Assembly (NCBI GenBank): GCA_023432805.1
Contig: JAEYUG010000060.1
Coordinates: 1-42,324, forward strand
Direction: 5' to 3'
From: Bacteroidota bacterium
Lineage (GTDB): Bacteria > Bacteroidota > Ignavibacteria > SZUA-365
Length of the DNA stretch: 42,324 nucleotides
Of this stretch, positions 8,500 to 16,693 are shown piece after piece. The number at the start of each line of letters is the position of its first letter. Position 1 is the stretch's first letter. The translations under genes were made by a program, and so were the position numbers. The notes below the pieces were generated by a model. The model had not been told where the DNA came from. It was given only the letters and a program-made list of their open reading frames with translations, and searched no databases.

Positions 8500-9030
8500 A
8501 TGGAGCATTTGGCACTCGACCTCATCATTCACCTCGCAGACAGCGGCACACCGCATCCACATCTGGACCTGTGTGCGCATTGCCGCGAGCAGGTGCGCGC
8601 CGCACGCGACTTCCATGCATTCCTCGATGATCGCATGGCGGAGACTGCTCCCTCGATTCGCAGCATCCGAAAGGGCGAGGGGCGCCTCCTTCGCCTCGCC
8701 GCGCAGACCCTGTCCGCACCTGCAGACACCCTTGTACGACGCACCCTGTACGTCGAAGGCATGGATCTGCTCGTGCGCGTTGTCGAGAACCGCACGCATG
8801 ACCGGCTCACCGGCTTCGTCATCGCCGATCCGCAATTGTATGCGCACATGACCGTGGCCTTCAGCGGACTTGCCGAGGCGTTCCACCCCGATGCGAACGG
8901 CCGCTTCGACATCGGTCCCGCAGATCTCGACATCGATCCCATGCAGGTGGAAATACTCATCGAAGACATGTCTGATGAGGATGCTCTCGATCTGGACGCT
9001 TCCGACGATACCGGCAGTACCCCCGCCTGA
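8500..9030 (+). CDS. HxxxCxxC (ZAS-like) putative anti-sigma or regulatory protein
   Basis: 176 residues, no membrane segment. Near the N terminus His21-Leu-Asp-Leu-Cys25-Ala-His-Cys28 matches the zinc-binding anti-sigma signature HxxxCxxC and sits in the usual position after an amphipathic helix. The remainder is a beta-rich domain (LYVEGMDLLVRVVENRTHDR, LTGFVIADPQLY) with an acidic tail (LIEDMSDEDALDLDASDD). Unlike most ZAS factors it is soluble. The C-terminal domain may sense or bind something, but I cannot name it. The gene follows the unknown 353-residue gene by 6 nt, and the two almost certainly form an operon. Confidence 0.7.
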   Translation: MEHLALDLIIHLADSGTPHPHLDLCAHCREQVRAARDFHAFLDDRMAETAPSIRSIRKGEGRLLRLAAQTLSAPADTLVRRTLYVEGMDLLVRVVENRTHDRLTGFVIADPQLYAHMTVAFSGLAEAFHPDANGRFDIGPADLDIDPMQVEILIEDMSDEDALDLDASDDTGSTPA

Positions 9031-9040
9031 CGCCCCTCCC

Positions 9041-9057
9041 GGGGGAAGCATTCCCCC
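9041..9057 (+). terminator. Hairpin after the ZAS-like gene
   Basis: GGGGGAA, loop GCA, TTCCCCC: a 7-bp stem starting 11 nt after the stop codon at 9030, without a clear T-run. Confidence 0.35.
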
Positions 9058-9173
9058 ACCGCAGAATTCCCCCTCTTGATATCCACGCTGACCCATCTCG
9101 CGCTGCTATGCAGGAGAGACGGACACTCGCGCATGCATTTTTCGTTTCGCTGAGACGGTTGCATGTTGGGGGT

Positions 9174-9743
9174 ATGGACCTGCTCTCAACGTTGCTGATC
9201 GCCCTCGCGCTTGCGATGGACGCCTTCGCCGTGGCCGTCGGTTGTTCGGCCTATCTGCGCCGCGTCGACATCCGCCAGACCTTCCGTCTCAGCTTTCATT
9301 TCGGACTCTTCCAGTTCCTCATGCCCGTGATCGGATGGCTCGCCGGCTCGCGCTTCGCCACGCTGATCTCGGGGGTGGATCACTGGATCGCACTTGCGCT
9401 GCTCGCAGGCATCGGGGGGAAGATGCTCCTCGCCGTGAGGCGGGGCGGAGAGACGGACCTCCGGCGTGAAGACGTGACACGAGGCTGGAAGCTCGTCGGC
9501 CTCTCGATCGCCACAAGCATCGACGCCCTGGCTGTGGGACTCTCCCTGGCCATGATCGGCGAGGAGATCATCGTACCTTCGGTCGTGATCGGACTTGTTG
9601 CCGGCGCCATGACGCTCGCCGGCATGCAGATCGGAAGCCGCGCACCAGCATCCCTCGCCCGCATCATGGAAGGTGCCGGCGGGGTGATCCTCATTCTGAT
9701 CGGACTGCGGATCGTGGCCGAACACACCGGCATGCTCGGCTAG
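9174..9743 (+). CDS. mntP: Manganese efflux pump MntP-like
   Basis: 189 residues with six hydrophobic segments. The hallmark MDAFAVAVG (residues about 14-22) has its second-half counterpart SIDALAVGLSLA, the paired Asp motifs of the MntP/DUF204 family that exports Mn2+ across the inner membrane. ATG 9174 gives the family N terminus MDLLSTLLIALALAMDAFAV; the frame is open upstream to 9108, but those residues do not resemble the family. I looked in the 140-bp leader for a yybP-ykoY manganese riboswitch and could not recognise one. The gene converges on glyA, with a hairpin between them. Confidence 0.88.
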   Translation: MDLLSTLLIALALAMDAFAVAVGCSAYLRRVDIRQTFRLSFHFGLFQFLMPVIGWLAGSRFATLISGVDHWIALALLAGIGGKMLLAVRRGGETDLRREDVTRGWKLVGLSIATSIDALAVGLSLAMIGEEIIVPSVVIGLVAGAMTLAGMQIGSRAPASLARIMEGAGGVILILIGLRIVAEHTGMLG

Positions 9744-9753
9744 GCCACACCCT

Positions 9754-9773
9754 CACGCGCAGGTCTGCGCGTG
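9754..9773. terminator. Hairpin between convergent mntP and glyA
   Basis: CACGCGCA, loop GGTC, TGCGCGTG: a perfect 8-bp GC-rich stem in the 36 bp between two convergent stop codons, placed to serve both genes. Confidence 0.45.
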
Positions 9774-9779
9774 GCGTGC

Positions 9780-11078
9780 TCAGTCTTCGAGATCGGTGTA
9801 CAGCGGGAAACGCGAGCAATACTCCTTCACATCGAGACGTACCTGCTCGAGCGCCGCGTCGTCGTTCCATCGATCGACCACGGTCGAGATCTTCTCGGCC
9901 ACGAAGGTCATGTCGGCTTCGCGGAAGCCTCGCGTGGTGATCGCAGCGGTTCCGATTCGAATGCCGCTCGTGACGAACGGCGAGCGGTCGTCAAACGGCA
10001 CCATGTTCTTGTTGAGCGTGATGCCCGCCTTCTCCATCGCCTGCTCGGCATCCTTGCCGCTGATGCCCTTGTTGTGCAGATCGATCAGCATGAGATGGTT
10101 GTCGGTGCCACCCGAGATGAGCTGGAAATCCTTCGCCACGAGCAGACCGGCAAGCGCCTGCGCATTGGCCATCACCTGCCGCGAGTAGGTCTTGAACGTC
10201 GGCTGCAGGGCTTCACCGTAGGCAACAGCCTTTGCGGCGATGATGTGCATCAAAGGACCACCCTGTATGCCCGGCATCACCACGCCATCCATGACTTCCG
10301 ACATCATCTTGCGTCGACCCGACTTGGCCATGACATGCCCGAAGGGATTTTCCTCATCCTTGTGGATGAGGATCATGCCGCCGCGCGGTCCGCGCAGCGT
10401 CTTGTGCGTCGTCGAGGTGACGACATGACAGTGCGGAAGCGGTGAATCCAGCAGGCTCGCTGCGATGAGTCCCGACGGATGTGCCATGTCTGCCCACAGG
10501 TACGCTCCGACCTTGTCGGCAATCTCTCGGAAGGCCTTGTAGTCGATTCTGCGCGAGTACGAGCTCGCACCGACAATCAGCATCTTCGGCCTTTCGCGCT
10601 CGGCGATCGACAGTACCTCGTCGAGATCGATCATGCCCGTGTCGCGGTTCACACCGTAGCTCTTGATGTTGTAGAGCTGTCCGGAGAAGTTGACCGGCGA
10701 GCCGTGTGTGAGGTGTCCGCCATGGGCGAGATCCATACCCAGCACCGTGTCACCGGGTTTCACATAGGCAAAGTAGACTGCCTGGTTGGCGGTGGCACCC
10801 GAGTGGGGTTGCACGTTCACATACTCGGCGCCGTAGAGTTCGCGCAGGCGCGTGCGAGCAAGATCCTCGGCCTGGTCGGCGAATTCGCACCCGCCGTAGT
10901 AGCGCTTGCCGGGATAGCCTTCTGCGTACTTGTTGGTGAGCACGCTGCCTGCGGCCTCCATGACCGAGGGACTCGCGTAATTCTCGGATGCGATCAGTTG
11001 CAGGCGCGTGATCTGGCGCTCCACTTCGTTGTGGATGATGCCGTGCAGTTCAGGATCGGTGGTTGCGAGGTGCGACAT
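9780..11078 (-). CDS. glyA: Serine hydroxymethyltransferase
   Basis: 432 residues, the normal length for bacterial SHMT. This cytoplasmic PLP enzyme interconverts serine + tetrahydrofolate and glycine + 5,10-methylene-THF, the main one-carbon source. Diagnostic motifs are LIASENYASPSVMEAAGS, LTNKYAEGYPGKRYYGG, VNVQPHSGATANQAVY, ADMAHPSGLIAA, and the PLP-lysine motif TSTTHKTLRGPRGG with Lys226. The C-terminal VTSGIRIGTAAITTRG is also present. The gene is separated from the upstream T9SS gene by an intrinsic terminator, so it is probably transcribed from its own promoter; a TATTATTC box lies about 21 nt before the ATG. No glycine riboswitch was seen. Confidence 0.97.
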   Translation of the reverse strand: MSHLATTDPELHGIIHNEVERQITRLQLIASENYASPSVMEAAGSVLTNKYAEGYPGKRYYGGCEFADQAEDLARTRLRELYGAEYVNVQPHSGATANQAVYFAYVKPGDTVLGMDLAHGGHLTHGSPVNFSGQLYNIKSYGVNRDTGMIDLDEVLSIAERERPKMLIVGASSYSRRIDYKAFREIADKVGAYLWADMAHPSGLIAASLLDSPLPHCHVVTSTTHKTLRGPRGGMILIHKDEENPFGHVMAKSGRRKMMSEVMDGVVMPGIQGGPLMHIIAAKAVAYGEALQPTFKTYSRQVMANAQALAGLLVAKDFQLISGGTDNHLMLIDLHNKGISGKDAEQAMEKAGITLNKNMVPFDDRSPFVTSGIRIGTAAITTRGFREADMTFVAEKISTVVDRWNDDAALEQVRLDVKEYCSRFPLYTDLED

Positions 11079-11148
11079 GATGATCAGAAATCTCCGTGGA
11101 ATAATAGGTATCGTTCTCCGAAGCTACGAAAAGGTGCCGGCATATCAC

Positions 11149-11172
11149 AAAAAAAGCGGCCGAAGCCGCTTT
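11149..11172 (-). terminator. Intrinsic terminator of the T9SS cargo gene
   Basis: Read on the minus strand: AAAGCGGC, loop TTCG, GCCGCTTT followed by further T (seven in all). This is a UUCG-tetraloop hairpin with U-run, 34 nt past the stop codon at 11206. Confidence 0.85.
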
Positions 11173-11179
11173 CGTTGGG

Positions 11180-11199
11180 GGACGGACGTCCTCGTCTGC
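11180..11199 (-). repeat. Dispersed palindromic repeat, copy a
   Basis: On the plus strand GGACGGACGTCCTCGTCTGC. One arm is slightly decayed (CGTCTGC for CGTCCGT). It lies 6 nt beyond the stop codon of the T9SS cargo gene and directly before its terminator. Confidence 0.6.
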
Positions 11200-11205
11200 A
11201 AGAAC

Positions 11206-12426
11206 CTACCGCACGATCGAGATCTGGCGGGTCTGCGAGACGATGTCGCCGCCGACATTGGCATTGAATCGAACGAAATACACACCTGCGGGAGCAGTCG
11301 TGCCGAGCGCGGTACGTCCATCCCATGCAACCTGATACCGCCCCGCATCATGAGCGACGGCATCGGTGAGTGTGGCGATGCGCTGACCGAGCATGTTGTA
11401 GACGGCGAGCGTCACTGTGGAAGGCACGGCGAGTCCGTACGGGATGACCGTCGGCTCGCCCTGCTGAACGGGATTCGGGTAGTTCTGTTCGAGTCCCACC
11501 GTGGCAGGAGCGAACATCACGACCGCCATCTGGCTGTACGCCGCACTGCCGTCGGTATCCACCTGACGCAGGCGATAGATCACCTGTCCGTTGCGGGCCG
11601 CGCGTTCTGCGTCTGAATCGGTGAACGTGTAGCTGCTTTTCGTCGTGACCGTGCCCTGCCCTTCGATGAAGCCGATCGTGGTGAAGCGCTCTCCATCACC
11701 GCGTTCGATTTCAAAGCCATGGTTGGACGTCTCGGATTCCGTGACCCAGTGCAGTTCGGCGGCGCCCCCTGGAACCGCCGTCGCGGTGAAGGAACTGAGT
11801 TCGACCGGGATGATCAGATTGCTGATCTGAATCGTCGAATCGTTGCCGTTGTTGAGCAGGTTCGAATACCAGATGGCCGATACTTCGCCCCCCGTCTGAT
11901 ACTGGAGTCCGCCGCGATACGGCAGCGGCTGGTAGATGCCGAAATTCACCGTGCCGTTGGCACTCGACAGAATGTTGAAGTTGAAGCGCAGGATCTCGAA
12001 GAAACCGTCATTGAGTGCCTGCGATGCGCAGTCGTTCGACGGCGTGAAGTAGGTGCTGTTCAGAGGCAGGGCGCTGCCGGTGCCGCGCTGATGCTGCACG
12101 AAGCGTGCAGCCGCACCGTAGGAATCGTTCTTGAAGATGGGGGCAGCGGGCCAGTATTGTGCGGCATACATCTGCGCAAGACCGGCGTAGGTCATCTTCG
12201 TGTTGTTGTACGACATGATGATGCTGTATGCACCGATATTGCGGGGATTCAGGCCCGCACGGGGCTTGATATCGAAGGCAATGGTCAGCGCCGATCCCTG
12301 TCCACCATTGCAGACGGTGCGCAGGCGCATGATGATCAGATCGGCATCGGTGGCAACCTGCGCATGACTGGTTGCCAGCGTACCAGCGAACAGGAGTACA
12401 GCGAAAAACGCGACGACAAGACGCAT
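11206..12426 (-). CDS. T9SS cargo protein with cohesin-like domain and type A sorting domain
   Basis: 406 residues. The signal peptide MRLVVAFFAVLLFAGTLATS...HAQ is followed by a beta-rich domain (about 25-200) reminiscent of cohesin-like modules (ALTIAFDIKPRAGLNPRNIG, SIIMSYNNTKMTYAGL). Next comes a fibronectin-like stretch (IPVELSSFTATAVPGGAAEL). The C-terminal 87 residues are a type A sorting domain beginning GLEQNYPNPVQQGE and ending in the strand QTRQISIVR, which directs secretion through the type IX system and surface attachment. ATG 12426 is preceded by a strong AGGAGG site (12432-12437 on the plus strand as CCTCCT), which rules out the longer frame reaching to 12567. Ligand unknown. 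Confidence 0.87.
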   Translation of the reverse strand: MRLVVAFFAVLLFAGTLATSHAQVATDADLIIMRLRTVCNGGQGSALTIAFDIKPRAGLNPRNIGAYSIIMSYNNTKMTYAGLAQMYAAQYWPAAPIFKNDSYGAAARFVQHQRGTGSALPLNSTYFTPSNDCASQALNDGFFEILRFNFNILSSANGTVNFGIYQPLPYRGGLQYQTGGEVSAIWYSNLLNNGNDSTIQISNLIIPVELSSFTATAVPGGAAELHWVTESETSNHGFEIERGDGERFTTIGFIEGQGTVTTKSSYTFTDSDAERAARNGQVIYRLRQVDTDGSAAYSQMAVVMFAPATVGLEQNYPNPVQQGEPTVIPYGLAVPSTVTLAVYNMLGQRIATLTDAVAHDAGRYQVAWDGRTALGTTAPAGVYFVRFNANVGGDIVSQTRQISIVR

Positions 12427-12473
12427 GAGCACCTCCTCAAGTGTTCGTGAATACCTCGGTCGTGAATGGGGGG

Positions 12474-12480
12474 CAATGTA
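12474..12480 (-). promoter_or_regulatory. Candidate -10 box for the T9SS cargo gene
   Basis: TACATTG on the minus strand, 48 nt before ATG 12426; same heptamer as before mscL, the 67-residue gene and yggX. Confidence 0.35.
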
Positions 12481-12575
12481 CGCACATTCATGTGCGAATT
12501 CCACTCGGGAGGAAAGACGTCTTCGTTCGCTGCACACGTCGAACATCCGTAAACCGACGCGCAACATCGATCACT

Positions 12576-12595
12576 GGTGGACGAGGGCGTCCACC
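12576..12595 (+). repeat. Dispersed palindromic repeat, copy b
   Basis: GGTGGACG, loop AGGG, CGTCCACC: a perfect 8-bp inverted repeat in the 266-bp space between the T9SS cargo gene and trxA. Confidence 0.75.
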
Positions 12596-12642
12596 GACCG
12601 TTTCGACCGTTCAGGCGTCCACCGACCGTTCCGACCGGTCAT
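12587..12642 (+). repeat. Tandem 28-bp duplication extending repeat copy b
   Basis: The unit beginning GGCGTCCACCGACCGTT occurs at 12587 and again at 12615 with few differences (second unit ends CGACCGGTCA). The right arm of the palindrome and its flank have therefore been duplicated. It ends at the trxA terminator. Confidence 0.6.
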
Positions 12643-12669
12643 AAAAAAAGCCGTCGCAAGGACGGCCTT
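12643..12669 (-). terminator. Intrinsic terminator of trxA
   Basis: On the minus strand GCCGTC, loop CTTGC, GACGGC followed by seven T (12643-12649). It lies 24 nt past the trxA stop. Confidence 0.85.
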
Positions 12670-12692
12670 TCTGACGGGAAGAACGCTGTCCC

Positions 12693-13019
12693 TCAGCCGG
12701 CGAGAACGCCGTTGAGCTTTTCGACGATCGCGCTCTTGGGTGCGACGCCGACCATGCGATCCACCACCGCGCCCTTGTCGAACAGGAGCAACGTCGGGAT
12801 GCTGCGAATGCCGTAGGTGTCGGCTACACCCTGATTGTTGTCGACATCGAGCTTGGCAATCTTGACCTTGCCGGCGAACTCGCCGGCGAGTTCCTCGACG
12901 ACGGGTGCGATCAGACGGCAGGGACCGCACCAGACGGCCCAGAAATCGATGAGGACGGGCACGTTCGACTGCAGCACTTCCTGCTCGAAATTCGCATCGG
13001 TTATTTCAACGGGTTTCAT
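12693..13019 (-). CDS. trxA: Thioredoxin
   Basis: 108 residues, the classic thioredoxin size. The active site is FWAVWCGPCRLIAPVVEELA, with redox Cys in WCGPC and the buried Asp of VLIDFW. The cis-proline is in RSIPTLLLF, and Gly at KLNGVLAG ends the fold. It reduces cytoplasmic disulfides (ribonucleotide reductase, peroxiredoxins) with electrons from thioredoxin reductase. ATG 13019 (MKPVEITDANFEQEV) fits the family, and a GGAG lies upstream. It begins 14 nt after the dnaE stop on the same strand and may be cotranscribed. A TATATTTG box inside the end of dnaE could also give it its own promoter. The transcript ends at a clear terminator. Confidence 0.97.
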   Translation of the reverse strand: MKPVEITDANFEQEVLQSNVPVLIDFWAVWCGPCRLIAPVVEELAGEFAGKVKIAKLDVDNNQGVADTYGIRSIPTLLLFDKGAVVDRMVGVAPKSAIVEKLNGVLAG

Positions 13020-13032
13020 GTGTCTGTGTCTC

Positions 13033-16000
13033 CTACGAGATGGTATCTGTGGTGATCCGTACGTTTTGTTTTCCAAATATAGCCCGCAGTCTGCGCAAAA
13101 CATCCGCTGACGCACGCACGCGGTGTCTGTTCGCCATGAGATGCCACGCCTCGCCTCCAGGTTCAGTCACGTGAAAAAAAACCGGGCAATCGCCAGTGCC
13201 TCGCAGTTCGTCGAGGGCTTCGATACCCCGACGCACCTGCGCCTCGCTCATCTGCCTACTGTCGATCGTCACCAGCAGACCGGTTGCGAAGCGGTGCATG
13301 GCCGTCTCGATCGGCAATACGTCGTCGGCCATCACCTTGAGCGCGTCACCGCTGACTTCGGCGCGACCCGTGATGACGACAGCCTTGTCGGCTTCCACGG
13401 CGGGGGCGCATTTCTGGTAGGATTTCGCGAAGATGAGCACCTCGGCCTTCCCGGTGAAATCCTCGAGTGTGACGAAGGCCATGGTATTGCCGCTGCGGTC
13501 GATTTTCGTGCGCAGGGCGCTGATGATGCCGCACACCCGCACCTGTGTGCGGTCGAGTGTGGGATCGGCTTCGCCGAGACGCACTGTTCCGAGCACGTCG
13601 GCCTCCTGCCGCCAGATCTCGAGGGGATGGCCGCTGATGTAGAGTCCGAGCACGCTCTTCTCATGCGCGAGCGTGATCTGGTCGGTCCACCGCGCCCGCT
13701 CGGGAATGGGTGGATGTGCGACCTGCGACGAGGAGCCGCTGTCGATGTTGTCGAAGAGGCTGGACTGTCCGGCCTCACGGTGCTGCTGCCGCTGCTGGGC
13801 CCAGGCAATGGCGCTTTCGATCACATCGAAGAGCGCGGCGCGGTTGTCGTGCAGGCTGTCGAAGGCTCCGGCCATGACGAGGCTCTCGAGCGTCTTCTTG
13901 TTGACTGCGCGCGTACCGACGCGCTCGCAGAAGTCGAAGATGTCGGTGAAGCTTCCCCCGGATGTGCGCGCCTCGACGATGGATTCCACCGCCCCGACAC
14001 CCACGTTGCGGATCGCCGCCATCCCGAAACGGATCGTTCCATCCGTCACTTTGAAGGAGACGTGGCTCGCGTTGACATCGGGAGGCCGCACATCGATGCC
14101 GAGCTTGTGACATTCGTCGATGAGCACGACCACATCGTCGGTCTTGTCCATGCCCGACGTCATCATGGCAGCCATGAACTCGGGGGTAAAGTTGGCCTTG
14201 AGGTAGGCGGTCTGGTAGGCGAGCAGCGAGTAGGCGACCGAGTGGGACTTGTTGAAACCGTAATTGGCGAAGCTGTCGATCATGTCGAAGATTTCGCTGG
14301 CGATCTTCGCGCTGATGCCGCGTGCGCCGGCGCCCTCGACGAAGGCAGTGCGCTGCTGGGCCATGACGTCGGCCTTCTTCTTGCCCATCGCGCGACGCAT
14401 GAGATCGGACTGCGCGAGGGTGAACCCGGCGATCTCGCTGGCCAGCTGCATCACCTGTTCCTGATAGACGATGATGCCGTAGGTCGAGGCGAGAATCGGC
14501 TCCATCGCCGCATGCAGGTAGGTGATCTTCTTGCGCCCGTGTTTGCGGTCGATGAAGTCGTCGATGAACTCCATCGGTCCCGGCCGGTACAGTGCGTTCA
14601 TCGCGGCGAGATCGTCGATCGAACGCGGCTTGAGCTTGTGCAGATACTCGCGCATGCCGACGGATTCGAACTGGAACACGCCGACCGTGTGCGCATCGCC
14701 GAACATCTCGTAGGTCTTCTCGTCGTCGAGGGGAATCGCGTCGATGTCGAGGTCGATGCCGCGGGTCTGGCGCATCATGGCCAGCGTGCGGTCGATAACG
14801 GTAAGCGTGATGAGGCCGAGGAAGTCCATCTTCAAGAGCCCCGCCTCCTCGAGGTCGCTCATGTTGTACATCGTCATGAGCTCGGTGCTGGGCGTCTTGT
14901 ACAGCGGCACATAGTCGCTCGTGTCGCTCGGTGCGATCACCACACCCGCCGCGTGCATGCCCGCGCCACGCACGAATCCCTCGAGCACGAGCGAGTACTC
15001 GACCAGCTGCCTGATCTTGGGGTCGGTGCTCTCACGCACCCAGGAGAGTTCCTTGACCGGCTCCCACTTGTCGTCGTCCTCGGCCAGACCGAGTGCCGAG
15101 GCCAAAGGCTGCACCTTCCCCATCTTGACGGGGATGTGCTTGGTGATGCTCTCGACCGTGGCGATGGGCAGGCCGAGCACGCGGCCGACATCCTTGAGGA
15201 CGGCACGCGCAGAAAGCTTGCCGAAGGTGATGATCTGCGACACCGAACCGGCACCGTACTTTTCGCGCACGTACTGGATCACCTCGTCACGGCGGTCGTC
15301 CTGGAAGTCGACGTCGATGTCGGGCATCGACACGCGGTCGGGATTCAGGAAGCGCTCGAAGAGCAGATCGTAGCGCAGGGGATCGACGTCGGTGATGCCG
15401 AGCGCATAAGCGACGAGACTTCCGGCAGCGGACCCGCGGCCGGGTCCCACACGAATGCCGTTGCGCTTGGCTGCGTTGATGAAATCCTGCACGATCAGGA
15501 AATACCCCGCGTACCCCATGCGCGAAATCACGCCGAGTTCGTACTCGAGCCGGTCGGTAATTTCGGATGTCGTTGCCTTGTATCGCGTGCCGAGACCCTC
15601 TTCGGCCAGCTGGCGCATGTAGTCGTCGAGGGATGTCGCCTTCGAGTCGGAGGGAATTGGAAACGCCGGCATGTGGTTGGTGCCGAGCTCCATCTCGAAG
15701 GCGCACTTGTCGGCAACCTCGAGGGTCGACGTGATCGCCTCGGGGAAGTCTCGAAACAGCCGATGCATCTCGTCGGCGCTTTTGAAGTACACCTGGTCGG
15801 TTTCGTAACGCAGGCGCTGGATGTCCTCTGCCTCGCGCACGTCGGCGATGTGCAGCAGCACGTTGTGCGGCACCGCGTGTTCCGGCTTGACATAGTGACT
15901 GTCGTTGGTCGCGATGAGCTTCATGCCCAGCTCGCGCGACAAACGCACCATGCCCTCGCGCACGATGCGCTCGCGGTCGATGCCATGATCCTGTATCTCG

Positions 16001-16536
16001 AGGTAGACATCGTCGGCGAAGATGTCCTTGAGCCGCGTCGCTACATCCCGCGCAGCATCATAGTCATTCGCTGCAAGGTACGAGGCGACCACGCCGCCCG
16101 CGCAGGCCGTCAGGGCGATGAGTCCCTCGCTGTGCCGCTCGAGCACCTCGAAGTCGATGCGGGGTTTGTAGTAAAATCCCTCGGTATGCCCGATCGTCGT
16201 GAGCTTGACCAGGTTGCGGTATCCCGTCTCGTTCTTCGCCAGCAGCACAAGATGGTTGTAGCCATGGCGCTTGCCCTCCGGATGTGTCTCGCTCGACGCC
16301 TTGTCGAGGCGGCTCCCGCGCGTGACCATGTACATCTCGTTGCCGATGATCGGCCTGATGCCCTGCTTCTTCGCCTTCTTGTAGAACTCGACCGCCCCGA
16401 ACATCACGCCATGGTCGGTGAGTGCAACCGCCGACATGCCGTTCTGCACGGCTGCCGAGACCAGGTCATCGACTGTGCAGGCTCCGTCGAGGAGGGAGTA
16501 GTGTGTGTGGTTGTGGAGGTGGATGAAGGAGGACAT
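13033..16536 (-). CDS. dnaE: DNA polymerase III subunit alpha
   Basis: 1167 residues, the DnaE1 length. It is the replicative polymerase. An N-terminal PHP domain starts HLHNHTHYSLLDGACT. In the C-family palm, MPDIDVDFQDDRR places the metal-binding Asp at 406 and 408. The fingers region includes YRPGPMEFIDDFIDRKHG and YGIIVYQEQVMQLA. Tandem HhH and a C-terminal OB fold (about 960-1040; VRVCGIISALRTKIDRSGN) follow. ATG 16536 gives the typical start MSSFIHLHNH; the open frame upstream to 16695 codes Arg/Pro-rich noise. Only six bases separate a -10-like TACATTC from the ATG, so the message may be leaderless. It is followed by trxA. Confidence 0.97.
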   Translation of the reverse strand: MSSFIHLHNHTHYSLLDGACTVDDLVSAAVQNGMSAVALTDHGVMFGAVEFYKKAKKQGIRPIIGNEMYMVTRGSRLDKASSETHPEGKRHGYNHLVLLAKNETGYRNLVKLTTIGHTEGFYYKPRIDFEVLERHSEGLIALTACAGGVVASYLAANDYDAARDVATRLKDIFADDVYLEIQDHGIDRERIVREGMVRLSRELGMKLIATNDSHYVKPEHAVPHNVLLHIADVREAEDIQRLRYETDQVYFKSADEMHRLFRDFPEAITSTLEVADKCAFEMELGTNHMPAFPIPSDSKATSLDDYMRQLAEEGLGTRYKATTSEITDRLEYELGVISRMGYAGYFLIVQDFINAAKRNGIRVGPGRGSAAGSLVAYALGITDVDPLRYDLLFERFLNPDRVSMPDIDVDFQDDRRDEVIQYVREKYGAGSVSQIITFGKLSARAVLKDVGRVLGLPIATVESITKHIPVKMGKVQPLASALGLAEDDDKWEPVKELSWVRESTDPKIRQLVEYSLVLEGFVRGAGMHAAGVVIAPSDTSDYVPLYKTPSTELMTMYNMSDLEEAGLLKMDFLGLITLTVIDRTLAMMRQTRGIDLDIDAIPLDDEKTYEMFGDAHTVGVFQFESVGMREYLHKLKPRSIDDLAAMNALYRPGPMEFIDDFIDRKHGRKKITYLHAAMEPILASTYGIIVYQEQVMQLASEIAGFTLAQSDLMRRAMGKKKADVMAQQRTAFVEGAGARGISAKIASEIFDMIDSFANYGFNKSHSVAYSLLAYQTAYLKANFTPEFMAAMMTSGMDKTDDVVVLIDECHKLGIDVRPPDVNASHVSFKVTDGTIRFGMAAIRNVGVGAVESIVEARTSGGSFTDIFDFCERVGTRAVNKKTLESLVMAGAFDSLHDNRAALFDVIESAIAWAQQRQQHREAGQSSLFDNIDSGSSSQVAHPPIPERARWTDQITLAHEKSVLGLYISGHPLEIWRQEADVLGTVRLGEADPTLDRTQVRVCGIISALRTKIDRSGNTMAFVTLEDFTGKAEVLIFAKSYQKCAPAVEADKAVVITGRAEVSGDALKVMADDVLPIETAMHRFATGLLVTIDSRQMSEAQVRRGIEALDELRGTGDCPVFFHVTEPGGEAWHLMANRHRVRASADVLRRLRAIFGKQNVRITTDTIS
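13074..13081 (-). promoter_or_regulatory. Candidate -10 box for trxA
   Basis: TATATTTG on the minus strand exactly matches the Bacteroidota TAnnTTTG consensus. It lies 55 nt before the trxA ATG, inside the last codons of dnaE. Confidence 0.4.
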
Positions 16537-16542
16537 GCAGCG

Positions 16543-16549
16543 GAATGTA
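16543..16549 (-). promoter_or_regulatory. Candidate -10 box for dnaE, abutting the start codon
   Basis: TACATTC on the minus strand ends 6 nt before the dnaE ATG. If used, transcription would begin at or near the ATG. Confidence 0.3.
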
Positions 16550-16636
16550 CGTCGGAGATCGGGGTGGATCGGGCATGGGTGTCGGAAGCGAAATATACCC
16601 GCGTCCACTTCGGCAGACAAACGGGGCGGGCGCAGA

Positions 16637-16669
16637 CGTGCGTGGGGACGCACGAAGAGGTCCGTCCTC
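16637..16669 (-). repeat. Degenerate copy of the palindromic repeat plus hairpin
   Basis: CGTGCGT, loop GGGG, ACGCACG (16637-16654) is a perfect hairpin. The stretch 16646-16669 read on the minus strand starts GAGGACGGAC and continues with a decayed right arm, resembling the dispersed repeat. It lies in the divergent dnaE/TPR promoter region. Confidence 0.35.
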
Positions 16670-16681
16670 ACGTCTTTTTCG

Positions 16682-16688
16682 TACCTTG
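16682..16688 (+). promoter_or_regulatory. Candidate -10 box for the TPR gene, abutting the start codon
   Basis: TACCTTG ends 5 nt before ATG 16694, mirroring the arrangement at dnaE on the other strand. Confidence 0.3.
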
Positions 16689-16693
16689 CGTGC

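Noticed and set aside
9031..9173. yybP-ykoY manganese riboswitch before mntP
   Set aside because: Searched because it often precedes mntP, but the conserved core could not be found; only a simple hairpin at 9041-9057 is present.
11079..11205. Glycine or THF riboswitch before glyA
   Set aside because: The region is only the upstream gene's terminator, a repeat copy and a candidate promoter.
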